Of a DNA stretch of 6,651 bases, positions 3,555 to 6,651 are shown one piece after another. The DNA comes from Bacillota bacterium (lineage in GTDB: Bacteria > Bacillota_B > Desulfitobacteriia > Desulfitobacteriales > Desulfitobacteriaceae), in NCBI GenBank assembly GCA_021779415.1, contig JAJYAS010000190.1, positions 1 to 6,651 on the forward strand. Reading direction: 5' to 3'. The first letter of the stretch is position 1, and each line of letters starts with the position of its first letter. A model generated the notes under the pieces. It did no database searches, was not told the origin of the DNA, and worked only from the letters and a program-made list of their open reading frames with translations. The position numbers were made by a program, and so were the translations under genes.

Positions 3555-4841
3555 GTGAAGCACGGAAGAATGCGTTGGTTTATCCTAGCCTGGTTATTTA
3601 TACTCACTCTCGTTTCATACATGGACAGGGCCAATCTTTCTATGGCGGTACCACTTATCATGAAAGAGTTTAATCTTAGTGCATCACAAATTGGTGTAGT
3701 AATCAGTGGACTTACAATTGGTTATACAATTTTGAACTTCCCTGGTGGTTTTTTGGCAGATCGCTTTTCACCTAAGCGAATTCTGATGTTTTCGCTCACC
3801 TTTTGGTCATTGTTCACGATTTTAACGGGTGCAGTTGGAGGTCTAACCTCTTTGGTGATTGTGCGCATTTTATTTGGCGCTTCAGAAGGACCACTCGGTC
3901 CATCTAATACCAAAATCGTGTCGCAATGGATGTTACCACGGGAACGAGGTATAGCCACAGGGATATGGCTTTCGGCAATGACCCTAGGAGTTGTGGTTGG
4001 TGCGCCCTTGGCAGGTTTTGTGATTCAAACAATGGGTTGGCGTTCTGTATTTTATGTGTTCGGGTTTGGGAGCCTGGTTTTAGTCGCTTTGACTGGTTTC
4101 CTTATCACGAGCAAACCGGAAGAACACCGCTGGATTAGTACCAATGAACTCGCTCTTATTAAAGATCATAGCGTGCCTACCAATACAGTGAAAGAAACAA
4201 CACTCAAAGTACTGAAACATATTGTTTCTAATCCCACCAGTTGGCTACTGGCTATCATTTACTTCGGCCTTACCGCTCTCTATTGGGCAAACCTAGGCTG
4301 GTTGCCAACATATTTTGTTAAGGGAAGGGGTTCAAGCATTCTCGCATCCGGGTTCTATTCGGCCATTCCTAATATTAGCGCTTCTTTAGGGGCAATTTTA
4401 GTCGGTATGATTTCTGATCGTTTAGTGAAAAGCTGGCGCACGCCGCTCCTGATTGTAACGGCCCTAATCACAGTACCGGCGACTATCATTGCAGTCAACG
4501 CGCCGATGCTCGAGATGTCTCTTGTGGCATTTAGTATTGCAGCATTCTGTAACTTTGCAGCGATTGCCCTAATGTGGACAATTCCAATGGAACTGTTACC
4601 GAGGGATCGTGTGGCGGCGAGTAGCGGTTTCATGCTGGCCTGGGGTTCCTTCGCTGGAGTACTGTCTCCAATTATCATGGGGGTTATCCTTGATAAAACG
4701 TCAAGTTTCAATAATGCCTATTATATATTTGCTTCTGCAGCCTTAATCAGCGCGATACTGGCTATACCTTTATATTTTAAAGAAAAGACGGCAAGGAGCG
4801 CTCGATTACAGGATTCCAGTGTTGGAATTGCTGGGAAGTAA
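3555..4841 (+). CDS. MFS carboxylate transporter, ACS (anion:cation symporter) type
   Basis: Predicted 428 residues with about 12 membrane helices in two halves, normal for the family; it sits in the cytoplasmic membrane. Family marks are SYMDRANLS in the first helix region (residues 21-29), motif A GGFLADRFSPKR between helices 2 and 3 (64-75), RILFGASEGP in helix 4 (104-113), PRERGIATG (128-136), GWR after helix 5 (161-163), and a second motif-A-like loop SDRLVKSWR (287-295). A soluble central loop spans about 187-225. ACS members import organic anions such as hexuronates, glucarate, phthalate-type acids or other carboxylates with protons. The next gene activates carboxylic acids with CoA, so the cargo is probably that acid. 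The start is GTG at 3555, supported by GGAGGAGGG nine bases upstream; no better ATG is near. The gene follows the sigma-54 promoter and is separated by 64 bases from the ligase. The exact substrate cannot be told. Confidence 0.9.
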   Translation: MKHGRMRWFILAWLFILTLVSYMDRANLSMAVPLIMKEFNLSASQIGVVISGLTIGYTILNFPGGFLADRFSPKRILMFSLTFWSLFTILTGAVGGLTSLVIVRILFGASEGPLGPSNTKIVSQWMLPRERGIATGIWLSAMTLGVVVGAPLAGFVIQTMGWRSVFYVFGFGSLVLVALTGFLITSKPEEHRWISTNELALIKDHSVPTNTVKETTLKVLKHIVSNPTSWLLAIIYFGLTALYWANLGWLPTYFVKGRGSSILASGFYSAIPNISASLGAILVGMISDRLVKSWRTPLLIVTALITVPATIIAVNAPMLEMSLVAFSIAAFCNFAAIALMWTIPMELLPRDRVAASSGFMLAWGSFAGVLSPIIMGVILDKTSSFNNAYYIFASAALISAILAIPLYFKEKTARSARLQDSSVGIAGK

Positions 4842-4905
4842 ATTGGATTGGTCCAGCTTGATTTCGTTGGGTAATGTTTAGAAATCGTACGAGGAGAGGG
4901 GATAT

Positions 4906-6501
4906 ATGAACTACAGGAATATTCGTGAGGTCTTGGAACAGGCAGTCGACCGCAATCCAGATAAGGTGTACCTGTTGTTTGAGGATCAAAAAATAACTTA
5001 TAAAGAGCTTGATTGCTTGACCAACCAGACAGCCAATATGTTTATAAACCTTGGTGTCCACAAAGGGGACCGTGTAGCATTAATGCTGCCAAACTGCCCG
5101 GAGTTCATCTATCTATGGTTTGGCTTAATTAAAATTGGCGCTTCGATGGTCCCGGTCAACACCTCGTTTCGTGAAAAAGAGACAGCTTATATATTGCGAC
5201 ATTCTGAAGCCAAAGTGATGGTGGCAACTCCAAAGTATTGGGAGATTGTGCAAAAGGCGATGAAGATTGATAATATTCAACTTGATCATCGGTTGTCTGT
5301 GCATGGGAAATTTGAAGATATCATGGTCTATGAACGGATTCGGTCGCTGTTTTCTAGTGAACTTACCGATGTGTCGATTAGTCGCACCGATGAAGCAGCA
5401 GTCTTATACACGTCAGGCACTACTGGTAGCCCTAAAGGCTGTTTGGAGAGTCAAGAATACTATTTGGTAGCCGGAAATCGTTATTCAAAGCATTTGGGGT
5501 TAACTAGTAGTGACCGAGTTTTGACACCGCTGCCCATCTTTCATATGAATCCACAGATATTGTCTGTCATGGGTACCTTATTTGCAGGGGCAAGCCTAGC
5601 CTTGGTTGATCGTTTCCATCCAAGTACTTGGTGGCAGGAAATGCGGGCTAAAGAGGCAACACATTTCCATTATCTTGGTGTAATGCCGGCGATGCTAATG
5701 GGCATGCACCTTCAAGAAGATGATGCCAATCACAGATCGTGGATTGGCATCGGTGCAGGGGTGCCGAAAACCATTCATCAGCCGTTTGAAGAAAGGTTCA
5801 ACGTGACGCTGTTGGAAGTGTTTGGGATGACGGAAACCGGTCTTAACTTCTGTTGCCTGCCACAACCTGACCGAGCTATGGGTACGGCTTGCTTTTACAA
5901 ACCGTTCGTGGAGTTTGAGGCTATGGTAGTTGACGACGATGACAAAGAAGTACCATACGGCGCTATTGGGGAGATGGTGCTGCGGGGCACTAATGCGGAT
6001 AATCGAGGACGAGGCTTTATGTTAGGATATTACAAAGATCCGATCGCAACGGAAAAGGTCTGGAAAAACGGCTGGTTCCATACTGGTGACTATGTTAAGC
6101 GGGACGCGGAGGGCCGTTACTATTTTGTGGATCGCAAGAAGGATGTCGTTCGTCGCAGCGGTGAGAATATCTCCGCCTCTGAGGTTGAAGGGGTGATCCA
6201 TCTGCATCCTGCCATAATTGACGTAGCAGTGATTCCTGTGCCTGATCCCATCCGGGAACAAGAAGTAAAAGCTTATGTGGTATTTAAAGAAGGATACTCG
6301 ATGGATTCCGTGCCGATAAGCGAATTAATCGCCTGGGTTATCGAGCGGTTGGCTTATTACAAAGTGCCACGTTATTGGGAATTCTGCGATAGCTTGCCAG
6401 TTACTGAGACTGGCAAGATTCAGAAACAGAAGCTTAAGGTAGAGAAGGAGAATCTAATCGTTGGATCCTTTGACCGAGTTGAAGATAAGTGGGTTCATTA
6501 G
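4906..6501 (+). CDS. Class I adenylate-forming acyl-CoA ligase, crotonobetaine/carnitine-CoA ligase-like
   Basis: Predicted 531 residues, soluble, full length. It makes an acyl-adenylate from a carboxylic acid and ATP, then an acyl-CoA. Core motifs in order: the phosphate-binding loop YTSGTTGSPKG (168-178), FGMTETG (306-312), GWFHTGDY with the ribose-binding Asp395 (389-396), the hinge YFVDRKKD (406-413) followed by RRSGENISASEVE (416-428), and the C-terminal PVTETGKIQ (498-506) with catalytic Lys504. All key residues are present. The GENIS/EVE region and the following HPAIIDVAVIPVPDPIREQ segment resemble CaiC-type ligases more than long-chain fatty acid ligases, but the family is broad and the substrate could be another short or medium acid. 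The ATG is fixed by GAGGAGAGGGG four bases upstream. It is the second gene of the sigma-54 operon after a carboxylate transporter. No CoA-transferase, dehydratase or dehydrogenase follows in the window, so the further pathway is unknown. Confidence 0.9.
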   Translation: MNYRNIREVLEQAVDRNPDKVYLLFEDQKITYKELDCLTNQTANMFINLGVHKGDRVALMLPNCPEFIYLWFGLIKIGASMVPVNTSFREKETAYILRHSEAKVMVATPKYWEIVQKAMKIDNIQLDHRLSVHGKFEDIMVYERIRSLFSSELTDVSISRTDEAAVLYTSGTTGSPKGCLESQEYYLVAGNRYSKHLGLTSSDRVLTPLPIFHMNPQILSVMGTLFAGASLALVDRFHPSTWWQEMRAKEATHFHYLGVMPAMLMGMHLQEDDANHRSWIGIGAGVPKTIHQPFEERFNVTLLEVFGMTETGLNFCCLPQPDRAMGTACFYKPFVEFEAMVVDDDDKEVPYGAIGEMVLRGTNADNRGRGFMLGYYKDPIATEKVWKNGWFHTGDYVKRDAEGRYYFVDRKKDVVRRSGENISASEVEGVIHLHPAIIDVAVIPVPDPIREQEVKAYVVFKEGYSMDSVPISELIAWVIERLAYYKVPRYWEFCDSLPVTETGKIQKQKLKVEKENLIVGSFDRVEDKWVH

Positions 6502-6524
6502 AGGGGCTACCAGAGTGGCTACCG

Positions 6525-6651
6525 GTGCCTGACACCAACTTATTAACTTATCAACTTATTGTATCGTACCGTTCTTGTATCGTTCAACATGCCATAGTAC
6601 TTATTATAGGGTGATGCTAAGAAAACCTCCTGAGAATGTCAGGGGGGTTCG
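6525..6651 (+). repeat. Dispersed repeat, copy B (runs to the window end)
   Basis: Same orientation and order as copy A: GTGCCTGACACC, ACTTAT units, TTGTATCGT, CATGCCATAGTACTTATTA, then the hairpin CCTCCTGA-GAATG-TCAGGGGG. It has three tandem 8-base units (ACTTATTA, ACTTATCA, ACTTATTG at 6538-6561) and two TTGTATCGT units (6559-6567 and 6575-6583). Copy A keeps fewer of both, which explains the 22-base length difference. The T-tail after the hairpin is very short, so it is a weak terminator for the ligase operon. No other terminator is seen before the end. The short stretch 6502-6524 holds a direct repeat of GGCTACC and nothing else. Confidence 0.85.

Noticed and set aside
3722..3958. Minus-strand frame inside the transporter gene
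   Set aside because: A shadow of a well-supported transporter frame, with no ribosome binding site or recognisable domain. The same applies to 3926-4138 and 4355-4711.
4777..5061. Minus-strand frame across the transporter/ligase junction
   Set aside because: Overlaps the conserved start of the ligase and its ribosome binding site and shows no family features. The frames at 5267-5470 and 6022-6261 are likewise shadows of the ligase.

Overview
The window looks like chromosomal accessory DNA of a low-to-moderate GC, anaerobic, Clostridia-type Firmicute. A Desulfosporosinus/Desulfitobacterium-like (Peptococcaceae) host is my best guess. The reasons are strong AGGAGG-type ribosome binding sites, a -12/-24 (sigma-54) promoter in front of a catabolic operon, and a TxpA/Bsr-like holin-type small toxin. 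The species call is inference only.

Left third (1-2010), mostly on the minus strand and largely decayed. Positions 1-255 hold a structured, non-coding-looking stretch that may be a group II intron fragment. After an AT-rich gap comes a two-gene toxin-antitoxin-like operon: an excisionase/MerR-type HTH protein (893-1318) followed by a PIN-domain protein that stops short (577-891). Next come a dispersed repeat (copy A, 1406-1510), a good minus-strand terminator (1611-1636), and a HEPN-domain gene that is a pseudogene, with at least one nonsense codon and one frameshift. A short relative of the repeat's left end lies at 1988-2008.

Middle (2011-3210), plus strand. An intact type II RelB/DinJ antitoxin and RelE/ParE toxin overlap by ATGA. 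They are followed by a compact type I toxin-antitoxin locus: a 28-residue hydrophobic holin-like toxin, too short for ordinary ORF calling. Its mRNA has an extended -10 promoter, a Shine-Dalgarno sequence that can pair with bases just after its own stop codon, 5'-3' end pairing, a rho-independent terminator, and a convergent antisense promoter (TTGAAT-17-TATAAT). A strong hairpin element follows at 3141-3210.

Right half (3211-6501), plus strand. A sigma-54 promoter sits at 3442-3457, inside a larger inverted repeat that ends in a T-run. It precedes an MFS carboxylate transporter of the ACS type and a class I adenylate-forming acyl-CoA ligase resembling crotonobetaine/carnitine-CoA ligase. Together these suggest uptake of an organic acid followed by CoA activation, switched on by an enhancer-binding activator not present here. 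The window ends inside a second, direct copy of the dispersed repeat (copy B, 6525-6651), so the two copies flank about 5 kb that contains the HEPN relic, both intact toxin-antitoxin loci and the catabolic operon.
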